Shown: one piece after another, positions 34,044 through 43,194 of the stretch | Numbering within the stretch: the stretch's first letter is position 1 | Layout: the number at the start of each line of letters is the position of its first letter | Assembly (NCBI GenBank): GCA_023388935.1 | Contig: JAEWFG010000067.1 | Span: 13,514 to 77,513 of the forward strand | DNA: 64,000 nucleotides | Origin: Pseudomonadota bacterium | Lineage (GTDB): Bacteria; Pseudomonadota; Alphaproteobacteria; Rhizobiales; Xanthobacteraceae | Reading direction: 5' to 3' | Made by a program: the position numbers and the translations under genes | Notes under the pieces: generated by a model | What the model was told of the DNA's origin: nothing | Seen by the model: only the letters and a program-made list of their open reading frames with translations | Database searches by the model: none

Positions 34044-34925
34044 TCAGGGCTCCTTCCACCAGGGATATTGACTGGGCATATCGGTCGAGACCTTGCCCGG
34101 GAATGAAGGCGAGCGCTTTTCCAGGAAGGAAGCAACGCCCTCGCGGACATCTGCGTGACTGCCGCGCTCGCGTGAGATGGGGCCGTCAATCCCCAGCAGT
34201 TCGAACGGATCCGGCGCGCCGGCGAAGCGCCACAGCATCTGCCGGGTGAGCGCGACCGACACGGCCGAGGTCTCGGAGGTCAGTTCCTGCGCGATCTCCT
34301 TGGCGCGGGACAGGAGATCCGCGGGCTCCGCCGTCTCACTGACGAGGCCACCGCTCAATGCCTCCTCGGCGCCGAAAGTCCGACCTGAGATCGCCCAGCG
34401 CAAGGCCTGCGGCAAGCCAACCAGCTTGGGGAGAAACCACGCACTCCCGGCCTCCGGAACGAGGCCGCGCCGCGCGAAGATGAAGCCGATCTTCGCGCCT
34501 TTGGCCGCGATGCGCACGTCCATCGGCAGCGTCAAGGTAATGCCGATGCCGACTGCCGGGCCGTTGATCGCGGCAATCGACGGCTTTCGGCAGCGGAAGA
34601 TCGCATCGACAAAGCCGCTGCCCGAGCGCGGTCCACCGCTGGCGAGGCGATTGCCGAAGACACCAGCACCATGCGCGCCGGACGTATCGAAGCTCGACGC
34701 GCCGCCAGAGACGTCGGCGCCGGCGCAGAAGGCGCGGCCCGCTCCCGTGACGATGATCGCGCGGATATCGTCATCAGCGTCGGCCTTGCAGAAGGCATCC
34801 TCGATCTCCGAGCCCATCGCGCCGGTATAGGCGTTGAGCTTGTCCGGGCGATTGAGCGTGATGACCAGGATCGAACGGTCGATCTCGCAGGTGATGAAGC
34901 TGTAGGCGCTATATTGCTGATCCAC
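34044..34925 (-). CDS. Enoyl-CoA hydratase/isomerase (crotonase family)
   Basis: A 293-residue crotonase-fold enzyme for beta-oxidation-type chemistry. The oxyanion-hole stretches GAGRAFCAGADVSGG and AAINGPAVGIGITLTLPMD are clear, and the region RRGLVPEAGSAW carries Glu at a usual catalytic position. The start is GTG 34925 with AAGGAGA seven bases before it. It is the last gene of a minus-strand set (binding protein, crotonase, ligase, crotonase). The substrate is unknown. Confidence 0.9.
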   Translation of the reverse strand: MDQQYSAYSFITCEIDRSILVITLNRPDKLNAYTGAMGSEIEDAFCKADADDDIRAIIVTGAGRAFCAGADVSGGASSFDTSGAHGAGVFGNRLASGGPRSGSGFVDAIFRCRKPSIAAINGPAVGIGITLTLPMDVRIAAKGAKIGFIFARRGLVPEAGSAWFLPKLVGLPQALRWAISGRTFGAEEALSGGLVSETAEPADLLSRAKEIAQELTSETSAVSVALTRQMLWRFAGAPDPFELLGIDGPISRERGSHADVREGVASFLEKRSPSFPGKVSTDMPSQYPWWKEP

Positions 34926-34947
34926 GAAACTCTCCTTCCGTTATCCC

Positions 34948-34967
34948 GGCCTCGCCAGGGCGAGGCC
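34948..34967. terminator. Small hairpin between ligase and crotonase genes
   Basis: GGCCTCGC and GCGAGGCC pair perfectly around a CAGG loop in the 54-base gap between two genes of the same operon. It has no U-run and could be a pause or RNA-processing site rather than a true terminator. Confidence 0.4.
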
Positions 34968-34979
34968 GCTGCACAGCGC

Positions 34980-36527
34980 TCAGATCGAACGGCCCGTTCC
35001 CTGCCAGAACGGCTCCTTCAGCTTCCGCTTGAAAATCTTGCCCGTGTCCTCGCGCGGCAGCGTGGTCGAGAACTCGATCCGCCGCGGAATCTTGTAGCCG
35101 GCGAGCCGCGACTTCAGGTCCGAACGAACCGCTTCCTCGTCGAGCACCGCGCCGTTGCTCGGCTGAATGAAGGCGCAGACCTTCTCTCCGAATTCGTCGT
35201 CAGGAATCCCGAACACCGCGCAGTCGGCGACGCCCGGAACCTTCATCAGCTCCGACTCGATCTCGGCGGGATAGATGTTGGTGCCGCCGAAGATGATCAT
35301 GTCGCTGGCGCGGCCCGAGAGGTACAAGAATCCGTCCGCATCGAAGAAGCCGACGTCGCCGGTGGCGACGAGATGACCGCGCGCAGATTTCTGCCGCTTG
35401 CCGGGATCGCCGTGATAGGTGAATTCCGGATAGAGATCGCGCCCGCAGACGATTTCGCCGGATTGCCCGAGCGGCAACTCCCTGCCCTCCTCATCCATGA
35501 CGACGACGGCGCAGCCGGGCAGCCGACGTCCGACGGTGCCGGGATGGGCGAGCCATTCGTCCGACGTGCAATAGGTCACCGCGCCCACTTCGGTCGAACC
35601 GTAGTGCTCGGTGATAACAGGTCCCCACCAGTCGATCATGCCGCGCTTGACGTGTGGAGGACAGGGCGCGCCGACATGCATGGCGAAAGTCAGGCTGGAC
35701 AGATCGTAGCGCGACCGGGTCTCGGCCGGCAGTGCCAGCATCCGCACGAACATGGTCGGCACGACCAGCGCATGAGTGACGCGATGCTGCGCGATCGTCG
35801 CAAGAATCCGCTCCGGATCGAAGCGGGGCTCGACGATGATGTTGGCGCCCATGTTGTAGAACGAGAACATCCAGCCGTTCGGGCTGGAGTGATAGGCTGG
35901 TCCTGGAATGAGCAGCACGACATCGCTCAAGCGATCGGCCCAATCGGTCAGGCCGCCGACCATGCGCATCATCTGCTGGCTGGCCAGCGCCTGCTCCGGT
36001 GTCGGCGGCTGCCGGCGCACGCCCTTGGGATGTCCCGTCGTGCCCGACGTGTAGATCATCGAGCCCGGTGAGGTCGGGAACGGCGGTGTCGCAGGCTCGA
36101 AGCCCGCAAGCCAGCTTTCCCAGTCGTTCATTCCGGCCGGCACCTTTGCCGCGTCGTCGGACACGCGATACGGGCCACGCAGGCTTGGCGGCGTTTCGGC
36201 GACGATCACCGCGACCGAGGCGGGAACGGCGTGACCGATGGCGCGCCAGAGATCGGCATGAATGACCAGCACCTTGGCGCCGGAATTCTCGATGACATAG
36301 CGGGCCTCCTCCGGCGTGTTGTGCCAGTTGACCGGCACGACATAGGCGCCGCATAGGCCCGCTGCCAGCGAAGCCTCCATGAAGGCGAAATCATTGCGCA
36401 TGTAGACCGCCACGACGTCGCCGGGGCCGACACCGAGGCTGGCATATCCCCGCGCCGCGCGCTGGGCGCGCGCATCCATCTCCGCCTTGGTCTTGACGCG
36501 ATCGCCGATCCTGACCCACGAACTCAT
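34980..36527 (-). CDS. Acyl-CoA ligase (AMP-binding family)
   Basis: A 515-residue acyl-adenylate-forming ligase that activates a carboxylic acid with ATP and CoA. Motifs in order: YTSGTTGHPKGV (P-loop), YGSTEVG (adenine), TGDVGFFDADGFLYLSGRASD (hinge) and PREDTGKIFKRKL with the catalytic Lys. The frame is open to 37115 but overlaps the next crotonase; ATG 36527 has GGGAGG before it and starts a normal N-terminus. It would be the entry step for the acid oxidised by the surrounding crotonases. Confidence 0.92.
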   Translation of the reverse strand: MSSWVRIGDRVKTKAEMDARAQRAARGYASLGVGPGDVVAVYMRNDFAFMEASLAAGLCGAYVVPVNWHNTPEEARYVIENSGAKVLVIHADLWRAIGHAVPASVAVIVAETPPSLRGPYRVSDDAAKVPAGMNDWESWLAGFEPATPPFPTSPGSMIYTSGTTGHPKGVRRQPPTPEQALASQQMMRMVGGLTDWADRLSDVVLLIPGPAYHSSPNGWMFSFYNMGANIIVEPRFDPERILATIAQHRVTHALVVPTMFVRMLALPAETRSRYDLSSLTFAMHVGAPCPPHVKRGMIDWWGPVITEHYGSTEVGAVTYCTSDEWLAHPGTVGRRLPGCAVVVMDEEGRELPLGQSGEIVCGRDLYPEFTYHGDPGKRQKSARGHLVATGDVGFFDADGFLYLSGRASDMIIFGGTNIYPAEIESELMKVPGVADCAVFGIPDDEFGEKVCAFIQPSNGAVLDEEAVRSDLKSRLAGYKIPRRIEFSTTLPREDTGKIFKRKLKEPFWQGTGRSI

Positions 36528-36616
36528 CGCGTACCTCCCGGCCTGTTGCGCTCCCCGCTTGTCGCGGCTTTGCAGCGTTGGCGAGGACGGTGGCCCGTCC
36601 CCGCATTTCTTTGATT

Positions 36617-37426
36617 TCAGCGCCCCGTGAACACGGGCTCGCGCTTCTCCAGGAAGCTGCGTACACCTTCGCGATGGTCGTCGGTGTCGAACAGCTTGTA
36701 GATCACCTCGATGGCCCAGCTTCCGGTCTCGCGGGCGTCGCCATGGGTGGCGCGGCGCAGGCCTTCCTTCATGAAGCGGAGCGCCAGTGGCGAATTGCGC
36801 GCGATGCGCGCCGCGAGGTTCATCGCCTTCGGCATCAGATCGGCATGTGCGGTCACCTCGCCGACCAGGCCGATGCGGGCGGTCTCCTGCGCATCGATGA
36901 CGTCGCCGGTATAAAGCAACTCCGCCGCCTTGGCCGGTCCGACGATGGCCGGCAGACGCAAGAGGCCGCCGACGTCGCAGATCAGCCCACGGCGGATGAA
37001 GAGCTCGGCAAAGTTGGCCTTCTCGGACGCCAGGCGGATGTCGGCGTAGAGCGCGAGCTCCATGCCCCAGCCTACCGCCGAGCCGTTCACGGCGGCGATG
37101 ACGGGCACCTGGCATTCGAGCGCGGACATCGCGGCCGGCGTCGGCGGACGGCGCACCACCGGCGTCGTTGCCCGCTTCTCACCGGTCATCATCTCCTTGA
37201 CGTCCTCGCCAGCGCAGAACGCCGGATCGGCGCCGGTGACGACGACGCAGCGGACGTCGGTGTCGACGGATGCGGCGCTGAAGGCGGATTCGACCTCGTC
37301 GTAAGCGCGCCGGTTGAGCGCGTTGCGCCGCTCAGGCCGGTTGAGCGTGATCAGAGCGACGTGGTCGGTCACCTCGTATGTCAGGCACTGGAAGTCGGTC
37401 GGCGAGATCTTTGGCTGCACGGTCAT
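36617..37426 (-). CDS. Enoyl-CoA hydratase/isomerase (crotonase family)
   Basis: A 269-residue crotonase-fold enzyme with LNRPERRNALN, the oxyanion stretch GADPAFCAGEDVKEM and AAVNGSAVGWGMELALYAD. ATG 37426 starts the normal N-terminus; GGGGAG lies directly against it, so a GTG at 37441 is an alternative start. It follows the binding-protein gene with no real gap and precedes the ligase. It differs clearly from the crotonase at 34044, so the two probably act at different steps. Confidence 0.9.
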   Translation of the reverse strand: MTVQPKISPTDFQCLTYEVTDHVALITLNRPERRNALNRRAYDEVESAFSAASVDTDVRCVVVTGADPAFCAGEDVKEMMTGEKRATTPVVRRPPTPAAMSALECQVPVIAAVNGSAVGWGMELALYADIRLASEKANFAELFIRRGLICDVGGLLRLPAIVGPAKAAELLYTGDVIDAQETARIGLVGEVTAHADLMPKAMNLAARIARNSPLALRFMKEGLRRATHGDARETGSWAIEVIYKLFDTDDHREGVRSFLEKREPVFTGR

Positions 37427-37433
37427 CTCCCCA

Positions 37434-38675
37434 TCAATCACGTGCTTCGGGCTGCATGACGGTCTCCGACATGATCGGTCCGACCTTGTCGAAACCCTCG
37501 CCATTGAAGCGCAGGAGCTGCATCTGGGTGATTGGGAAATAGTTGGTCGGACTGGTGTTGACGGTGACGCCGTCGAACAGCAGGCCGAACTTGAGGTCCT
37601 TCAGGTTGGCTGCCTGCCTCATGATGTTGTCGCGCGACAAGTCGTCTCCGCACTGTTCGAGCACCTTCTGCAACACTTGCGCGGCAAGAAAGCCGTAGGC
37701 GTTCTGGCCGTTGGCCATATCACCTTCCGGGTTATAGCGTTTCATGAAGTCGAGGTATTCCTTCACGCCGGGGTCATCGGCGTAGCGGGGATCGCGAGGC
37801 TCCTTGATCGACGTCGCCGTGATGAGCCCGACCGCGTTCTCCAGCCCTGCGGGCTTGAAGTTCGCAATCGACGCCGCTGTGGTGTTGATGAAATGCACCG
37901 GCTTCCAGCCGAGCTCGGCCACTTTCCGGATCGCCAGCGCGCCGAAGCGCGGCGTCGAGAAGTTGACGAAGATATCCGCCCCCGACGCCTTCAGCTTGCC
38001 GATCTGGGAATCGATGGTCGGCTCGGAGCTGTCGTAGGAGGCCTCCGCGATGATCGTGGTCTTGGCCTTGGCGCCGAGCGCGTCCTTGAACCCGCCGTAG
38101 ATATCGCGGCCATAATCGTCGTTGGGAAACAGAACGGCAACCTTCCCTTCCGGATATTTCGCCAGAATGTACTTCGCGTAGATCGCGCTCTCGATCCGAT
38201 AAACCGAAGTGGAGAAGCCCATCGTCCAGGGAAAGTTTTTGGGATCGCCGAACTTGGTCGCACCGGTGGCGGAGAAGAGCTGCGGCACCTTCTTGGCGTT
38301 CATGTACTTCATCATGGCGGCGTTCGACGGCGTGCCGACCGCCTGGAAGATCGCCAACACCTCGTCCTGCTCGACGAGCTTGCGCGCCTGCTCGACCGCC
38401 TTCGGCGGGCTGTAGGCGTCGTCATAGGAGATGAACTGGATCTTGCGCCCGTTGATGCCGCCCTTGTCGTTGAGCATCTTCATGTAGGCGGCTTCGGTCT
38501 TGGCGAAGGCGCTGTAGGACGATGCCGGACCGCTATAGGGCGCGATGTTGCCGATCTTGATGTCGCCCTTTGCTGCCTGCGCGCGAACCGAGGTCGGCGA
38601 CTGGATTGCGAGCGCCGCGCCCGCGAGCAGAATGCAGGCGTGCGACGCCAGCCACGATCCATTGCAGGTGCGCAT
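37434..38675 (-). CDS. LIV-type periplasmic binding protein without its own permease
   Basis: A 413-residue type I ligand-binding protein with a signal sequence ending near VRAQ. The segment IGNIAPYSGPASSYSAFAKTE and the pocket-region NDKGGINGRKI are typical. It closely resembles the protein at 43195 (shared YSPPKAVEQ, KVPQLF, FPWT segments), so the two are paralogues. No permease or ATPase genes lie nearby, and it heads the crotonase-ligase-crotonase operon. It therefore probably captures an acid later activated by that ligase and passes it to a shared transporter. Confidence 0.9.
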   Translation of the reverse strand: MRTCNGSWLASHACILLAGAALAIQSPTSVRAQAAKGDIKIGNIAPYSGPASSYSAFAKTEAAYMKMLNDKGGINGRKIQFISYDDAYSPPKAVEQARKLVEQDEVLAIFQAVGTPSNAAMMKYMNAKKVPQLFSATGATKFGDPKNFPWTMGFSTSVYRIESAIYAKYILAKYPEGKVAVLFPNDDYGRDIYGGFKDALGAKAKTTIIAEASYDSSEPTIDSQIGKLKASGADIFVNFSTPRFGALAIRKVAELGWKPVHFINTTAASIANFKPAGLENAVGLITATSIKEPRDPRYADDPGVKEYLDFMKRYNPEGDMANGQNAYGFLAAQVLQKVLEQCGDDLSRDNIMRQAANLKDLKFGLLFDGVTVNTSPTNYFPITQMQLLRFNGEGFDKVGPIMSETVMQPEARD

Positions 38676-38744
38676 GGCATTTCTCCCGTGGCGGCGGGTT
38701 CCGGACCAGAGATTCCATCGCGCCGTCCGTCCGCCGAAATATTT

Positions 38745-38773
38745 TTATAACGCGTTCTTATAACGTGATATAA
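38745..38773. promoter_or_regulatory. AT-rich repeated motif, probable TetR operator
   Basis: TTATAACG occurs twice, at 38745-38752 and 38758-38765, and the second copy is mirrored by TATAA (38769-38773). The AT-rich block lies between the divergent binding-protein and TetR genes, so it probably contains promoter elements and the regulator's site. Confidence 0.5.
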
Positions 38774-38830
38774 ATTTGTCAGGGTGTCAACCAGCGCTTA
38801 TCGTGCACGCGAAACAGGCAGGCGGGCAGA

Positions 38831-39526
38831 ATGGAAAACCGACGCGACACGGCAAAGGCAGAGCGGCGCTCGCGCATCATCAAGGCGGCGCGCGACCTGA
38901 TCCGCGAGACCGGGGACGCTGGCCTCTCGATGCGCGCTCTCGCGGCGAAAGCCGGCGTCAGCCTCGCCACGCCCTACAATCTGTTCGGCTCGAAGCGCGC
39001 CGTGCTCGTCGCAGTGCTCGAGGACATCAAGGGATTCGGCACGCGCTTTGCGAGCTTCAAATCGCTCGATCCGCTGGAGCGGATCCTGCGCGCCGCGAAG
39101 CTCGCCGTCAGCTATTACGAAGCCGACCCCGTGTTCTATCGCGCGCTGTGGACCAGCATCCTCGCCGCATCCGCCTCGGAGGAGCGCAGCGCAATCTTCA
39201 ACCAGAAGCGCGACAGTTTCTGGATGACGCTGCTCGACGATGCCGTCGACGAAGGCCTGCTCTTGCCGGACATCGATACCGCCGTGCTGCTGCGGAGCCT
39301 CGACTACACCTTCCGTTCCGTCATGCTGCACTGGGTCATCGCGGAGATCGACCTGGACGATATCCAGCCCGCCGTCGGCTACGGTTACGCGATCGCGCTA
39401 CGCGGCGCGGCGACGCCAAAGGGACAGCAGTTGATGCTCAAGCGCCTGAAAACGTTTCAGGCGCAATGCCCCACGCTCTCCGCGAAGAACGCCGGCCGGC
39501 TGGCCGACGCCGAAACGACAGCCTGA
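38831..39526 (+). CDS. TetR-family transcriptional regulator
   Basis: A 231-residue regulator. The helix-turn-helix is within residues about 15-65 (IIKAARDLIRETGDAGLSMR, KAGVSLATPYNLFGSKRAVL). The C-terminal domain is typical of TetR proteins that sense acyl-CoA or aromatic ligands. It is divergent from the binding-protein/ligase operon and probably controls it through the repeats at 38745-38773. The effector is unknown, but a CoA thioester of the pathway substrate is likely. Confidence 0.88.
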   Translation: MENRRDTAKAERRSRIIKAARDLIRETGDAGLSMRALAAKAGVSLATPYNLFGSKRAVLVAVLEDIKGFGTRFASFKSLDPLERILRAAKLAVSYYEADPVFYRALWTSILAASASEERSAIFNQKRDSFWMTLLDDAVDEGLLLPDIDTAVLLRSLDYTFRSVMLHWVIAEIDLDDIQPAVGYGYAIALRGAATPKGQQLMLKRLKTFQAQCPTLSAKNAGRLADAETTA

Positions 39527-39570
39527 CGATTGCGAGAAACGACGACGCGAACGACCACAAGACGCAAGTT

Positions 39571-39590
39571 TGACACTGACATCAGTGTCA
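39571..39590. promoter_or_regulatory. Perfect 9+9 palindrome, operator for the TetR gene at 39678
   Basis: TGACACTGA and TCAGTGTCA flank CA with no mismatch. It lies 88 bases before the regulator's start, in a gap with no other gene on that side. A perfect palindrome of this size is strong evidence for a dimeric repressor site and for autoregulation of the downstream operon. Confidence 0.75.
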
Positions 39591-39677
39591 TCCTAGTCAC
39601 ACTCAATCGACGACGTGCATGAATGCACGCGCGGCGACCTGCAAAACGCACGCGCCGGGAACGACAAGGGAAGAAAC

Positions 39678-40415
39678 GTGGCAGGGAAACGACGCATCAC
39701 GCGTTCGGCCGCCGTGCGCCGGGGCGCGCTCCCGGCAGAGCCGCGGCGGACCCGCAACTCTGCCGAGACCACCGAACAGATCCTGCTCGATGCCGCCAAG
39801 CGCGTGTTCGCCGACAAGGGCTACATCCGCGCCACCGTACAGGACATCATCGAATCCACCGGGCTGAGCCGCGGCACCTTCTACCTGTATTTCCGCAGCA
39901 CGGACGACATCTTCGTCCGCACCATCACGAAAGTCGTCGACGATATCGTCGCCTCCTCCCGCGTGCGCTCGGGCAGCACGCTGCGCCAGCGCGTTTACGA
40001 CAACAATCTGCGCTACTTCGAAATCTTCGGCGCCAACCGCGGGCTGCTGCGCGCCTTCTTCGAGGCGAGTTATGTCGATCCCGAGATCGGCCGTATGCGC
40101 GCCGAGATGCGCAGCGCCTACATCATCAGGGTGCGCGATCATCTCGAACGCCAGCGCCAGCTCGGCCGCTGCCAGCCGATCGATCCCGACGCCGCGGCGC
40201 TGTCGCTCGCGATGATGGTCGAAGGCACCGCGCAATCCTTTGCGGTGCTGAAGATGGAGCCGTTCGAGCAACCGCTGGAGCTGAAGAAGCTCTGCACCGA
40301 AGTCACCGAGATCTGGTGCCGTGCGGTCTACACCGATCCCGATCGCCCGCTATCGTCAGGCGCCGAGAAGCCTCAAGCCGCGACCGCCACGGCCGGCGGC
40401 AGACGCAGAAGGTAG
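39678..40415 (+). CDS. TetR-family regulator of the phosphotransferase/acyl-CoA dehydrogenase operon
   Basis: A 245-residue regulator with a basic leader and an HTH around residues 30-80 (EQILLDAAKRVFADKGYIR, ESTGLSRGTFYLYFRSTDDIF). The start is taken as GTG 39678 with AAGGGAAG upstream, rather than the longer frame from 39615. The phosphotransferase, DUF6285, acyl-CoA dehydrogenase and binding-protein genes follow on the same strand with short gaps, so they are probably one operon controlled through the palindrome at 39571-39590. Confidence 0.87.
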   Translation: MAGKRRITRSAAVRRGALPAEPRRTRNSAETTEQILLDAAKRVFADKGYIRATVQDIIESTGLSRGTFYLYFRSTDDIFVRTITKVVDDIVASSRVRSGSTLRQRVYDNNLRYFEIFGANRGLLRAFFEASYVDPEIGRMRAEMRSAYIIRVRDHLERQRQLGRCQPIDPDAAALSLAMMVEGTAQSFAVLKMEPFEQPLELKKLCTEVTEIWCRAVYTDPDRPLSSGAEKPQAATATAGGRRRR

Positions 40416-40437
40416 CAGCAATGCTGGTTCGAGAAGC

Positions 40438-41439
40438 ATGAACGCGATGGACGATACTTTCAGTCACGCCCTCCAGACCATGACGGTGCGCATCGTTCCG
40501 GGCGCGCGCGGCATCGCCAATTTGCGGCGCCTGTCGGCGGGCGCGACGTTGCAGACCTGGTCGTTCGACGCGGTTGCCGACGACGCCGTCGTGCATCCGC
40601 TGATCCTGCGCCGTTCGCCCGGCGGCCTGCGCAGCGCTGAGTCGTTGTCGCTTGAAGCCGAGGCCGAGCTGATCCGCGTGCTCGACGGCAGCGGCGTGCC
40701 GGTGCCGACGGTGGTGCATACGCTGATCCCTGCGGACGGGCTCGGCGACGGCTTTCTGATGACCCGGATCGAGGGCGAGACGATCGCGCGCAAGGTCCTG
40801 CGGGACGCGCAATTTGCCTCGATACGCCCTCACCTCGCGGCGCAGTTCGGCACGATCCGCGGCACCATGACCAAGGTCGACACCGCGCGCCTTCCGCCGC
40901 TGCCGTTCAAGCCGGCCGAAGTGATCATTGCGCGGCTCGCCAGCCGCTATGAAGGTCTCGGCGTGGCGCGGCCGGTATTCGACCTCGCGTTTCGCTGGCT
41001 GGAGCAGAACGCGCCGGCCTCGCTCCCCCAATATCGCCTGGTGCACGGCGACTACCGTAACGGCAACATCATCTTCGGCAGCGAGGGCGTGCGCGCGGTG
41101 CTCGACTGGGAGGTCGCCCATATCGGCGACCCCGCAGAGGATCTCGCCTGGATCTCGACGCCGCCTTGGCGCTTCGGCGAGCTCGACCGTCCGGTCGGCG
41201 GCCTCGGCTCGCGCCAGCAATTGTTCGACGCCTACGAGGCGGCAAGCGGCGAGCGCGTCGATCCCGCCCGCGTGCACTACTGGGAGGTTCTCGGCAGCCT
41301 GCGCTGGGGCGTGAGCTGCGCCAGCATGCTGGAATGGTTCACCAGCGGCCGCGACCAGACCGTGGAGCGCGCGATGATCGCGCGGCGCGTATCCGAGAAC
41401 GAGCTCGACCTGATGCGTATCCTGACCGGGGCCGACTGA
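40438..41439 (+). CDS. Phosphotransferase-fold protein (ACAD10/11-like kinase domain)
   Basis: A 333-residue protein of the aminoglycoside-phosphotransferase/choline-kinase fold. The catalytic loop is VHGDYRNGNIIF and the metal motif is LDWEVAHIGDPAEDLAW. In animals this domain is fused to an acyl-CoA dehydrogenase (ACAD10/11), which consumes 4-hydroxy acids by phosphorylating the hydroxyl. Here the dehydrogenase is two genes downstream, so a similar split system is possible. ATG 40438 has GAGAAG before it. Confidence 0.87.
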   Translation: MNAMDDTFSHALQTMTVRIVPGARGIANLRRLSAGATLQTWSFDAVADDAVVHPLILRRSPGGLRSAESLSLEAEAELIRVLDGSGVPVPTVVHTLIPADGLGDGFLMTRIEGETIARKVLRDAQFASIRPHLAAQFGTIRGTMTKVDTARLPPLPFKPAEVIIARLASRYEGLGVARPVFDLAFRWLEQNAPASLPQYRLVHGDYRNGNIIFGSEGVRAVLDWEVAHIGDPAEDLAWISTPPWRFGELDRPVGGLGSRQQLFDAYEAASGERVDPARVHYWEVLGSLRWGVSCASMLEWFTSGRDQTVERAMIARRVSENELDLMRILTGAD

Positions 41440-41440
41440 C

Positions 41441-41845
41441 ATGCTGGACCAACCAAATGGCGCCGACATCCTCACTGCCGTCTCGCGGCTCCTGCGCGAG
41501 GCGTTGATGCCGCAACTGCCCGCCAATGCCGCCTTTCAGGCGCGGGTCGCCGCCAATGCGATCGACCTCGTCGCCCGCGAGATCAATTTTGGCGAGACCG
41601 TCGAACGCGACGCGCTCGGTCGATTGCAGGCGTTGCTAAGCCGCGACGGCTCACTGGAACAACTGGAAGCCGAGCTGTCCGGCCGTATTCGCCGCGGCGA
41701 ACTCGACCTGCAGAGCCCCGGCCTCGCCGAGCATCTCTGGCAGACGACGCTCGACAAGATGAAGATCGACCAGCCCACCTATGCCAGCTATCGCCGCACG
41801 CTCGAGACGCGTGCGGGCCAACAACAAACGAAGCAAGAGGAATGA
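41441..41845 (+). CDS. DUF6285-type protein
   Basis: A 134-residue, mostly helical soluble protein starting one base after the kinase stop. Features are ILTAVSRLLREALMPQL, NAIDLVAREINFG and a C-terminal LWQTTLDKMKIDQP. From memory it is the DUF6285 family, which occurs between ACAD-type dehydrogenases and phosphotransferases. Its constant presence suggests a subunit or chaperone of the kinase-dehydrogenase pair. No catalytic residues can be named. Confidence 0.75.
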   Translation: MLDQPNGADILTAVSRLLREALMPQLPANAAFQARVAANAIDLVAREINFGETVERDALGRLQALLSRDGSLEQLEAELSGRIRRGELDLQSPGLAEHLWQTTLDKMKIDQPTYASYRRTLETRAGQQQTKQEE

Positions 41846-41851
41846 TCAGCG

Positions 41852-43132
41852 ATGGATTTCAGCATCCCCAAGGATCTCGTCGACTATCTCGCCAAGATCG
41901 ACGCCTTCGTCCAGGCGGAGATCAAGCCGCTGCAGGCGCAGGACGACAATGAGCGCTTCTTCGACCATCGTCGCGAGTGGGCGCGCACCGATTTCGACAA
42001 GGACGGCCTGCCCCGCCCCGAATGGGAAGCGCTTCTCGAAAAGGCCAAGGCGCTGGCTGACAAGGCCGGCTTCTTCCGCTTCTCGCTGCCCAAGGAATTC
42101 GGCGGACAGGGCGGCGGTAATCTTTGGATGGCCGTCATCCGCGAACATCTGGCAACTCAAGGCCTCGGCCTGCACAACGACCTCCAGAACGAACATTCCG
42201 TCGTCGGCAACTTCCCCTTCATCGTGATGCTACGCGATTTCGGCACGCCGGAGCAGAAGGAGAAGTTCATCCGGGGCTCGCTGGACCGCAAGATCCGTGT
42301 CACATTCGGGCTCACTGAGCCGCACCACGGCTCCGACGCCACGCATATGGAAACGCGCGCGGTGCGCGAGACCCGCGACGGCGTCGCCGGCTGGCGGATC
42401 AACGGCGAGAAGATGTGGACGACCGGCATGCACACCGCGTCCCATTGCTGCCTGTTCGCCCGCACCAGCGGCGAGGATGGCGATGCCAAGGGCATCACCG
42501 CATTCCTGGTGCCGGCCAATTCGCCCGGCGTGAAGGTCGAGGAGTATATGTGGACCTTCAACATGCCGACGGACCATCCGCGCGTCAGCTTCACCAATGT
42601 CTGGGTGCCCGAAAGCACGATGTTCGGACAGATCGACCGCGGCCTCGCGCTGGCGCAGGCCTTCGTGCACGAGAACCGCATCCGCCAGGCCGCAAGCTCG
42701 CTGGGCGCTGCCGCCTACTGCGTCAACGAGAGCGTCAAATACGCAAACCAGCGCAAACCGTTCGGCAAGCCGCTGTCGGTCAATCAGGGCATCCAGTTTC
42801 CGCTGGTCGAGCTCGCGACCCAGATCGAGATGCTCCGCCTGCTCATCCGCAAGACGGCCTGGGAAATGGACAGCATGCCTCATCCCGAAGTCGAGAAGCG
42901 GCTCTCCGACAAGGTCTCGATGTGTAACTACTGGGCCAACCGGCTCTGCTGCGAAGCGGCCGACCGCGCCATGCAGGTGCACGGCGGCATCGGCTATTCG
43001 CGCCACAAGGCCTTCGAGCACATCTACCGCCATCACCGCCGCTACCGGATCACTGAGGGTTCCGAGGAGATCCAGATGCGCAAGGTCGCGGGCTATCTGT
43101 TTGGTTTCATGGGTCCCAACAAGAGGGCCTAG
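41852..43132 (+). CDS. Acyl-CoA dehydrogenase, ACAD10/11-like partner
   Basis: A 426-residue flavoprotein dehydrogenase. Typical segments are FGLTEPHHGSDATHMETRA, NGEKMWTTGMH and the C-terminal RITEGSEEIQMRKVAGYLFG. It lies 6 bases after the DUF6285 gene. Together with the kinase it may handle hydroxylated acyl-CoA, as the fused animal enzymes do. The downstream binding protein would then bring the substrate; this is inference. Confidence 0.9.
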   Translation: MDFSIPKDLVDYLAKIDAFVQAEIKPLQAQDDNERFFDHRREWARTDFDKDGLPRPEWEALLEKAKALADKAGFFRFSLPKEFGGQGGGNLWMAVIREHLATQGLGLHNDLQNEHSVVGNFPFIVMLRDFGTPEQKEKFIRGSLDRKIRVTFGLTEPHHGSDATHMETRAVRETRDGVAGWRINGEKMWTTGMHTASHCCLFARTSGEDGDAKGITAFLVPANSPGVKVEEYMWTFNMPTDHPRVSFTNVWVPESTMFGQIDRGLALAQAFVHENRIRQAASSLGAAAYCVNESVKYANQRKPFGKPLSVNQGIQFPLVELATQIEMLRLLIRKTAWEMDSMPHPEVEKRLSDKVSMCNYWANRLCCEAADRAMQVHGGIGYSRHKAFEHIYRHHRRYRITEGSEEIQMRKVAGYLFGFMGPNKRA

Positions 43133-43194
43133 GACCAGATCGGCCCGTGCAGACGGCACGGGCGGACGATTGAGGGAAGCACAAGGAGGACACC

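Noticed and set aside
36528..37115. N-terminal extension of the acyl-CoA ligase
   Set aside because: It overlaps the crotonase gene in another frame and reads as basic random sequence; ATG 36527 has GGGAGG.
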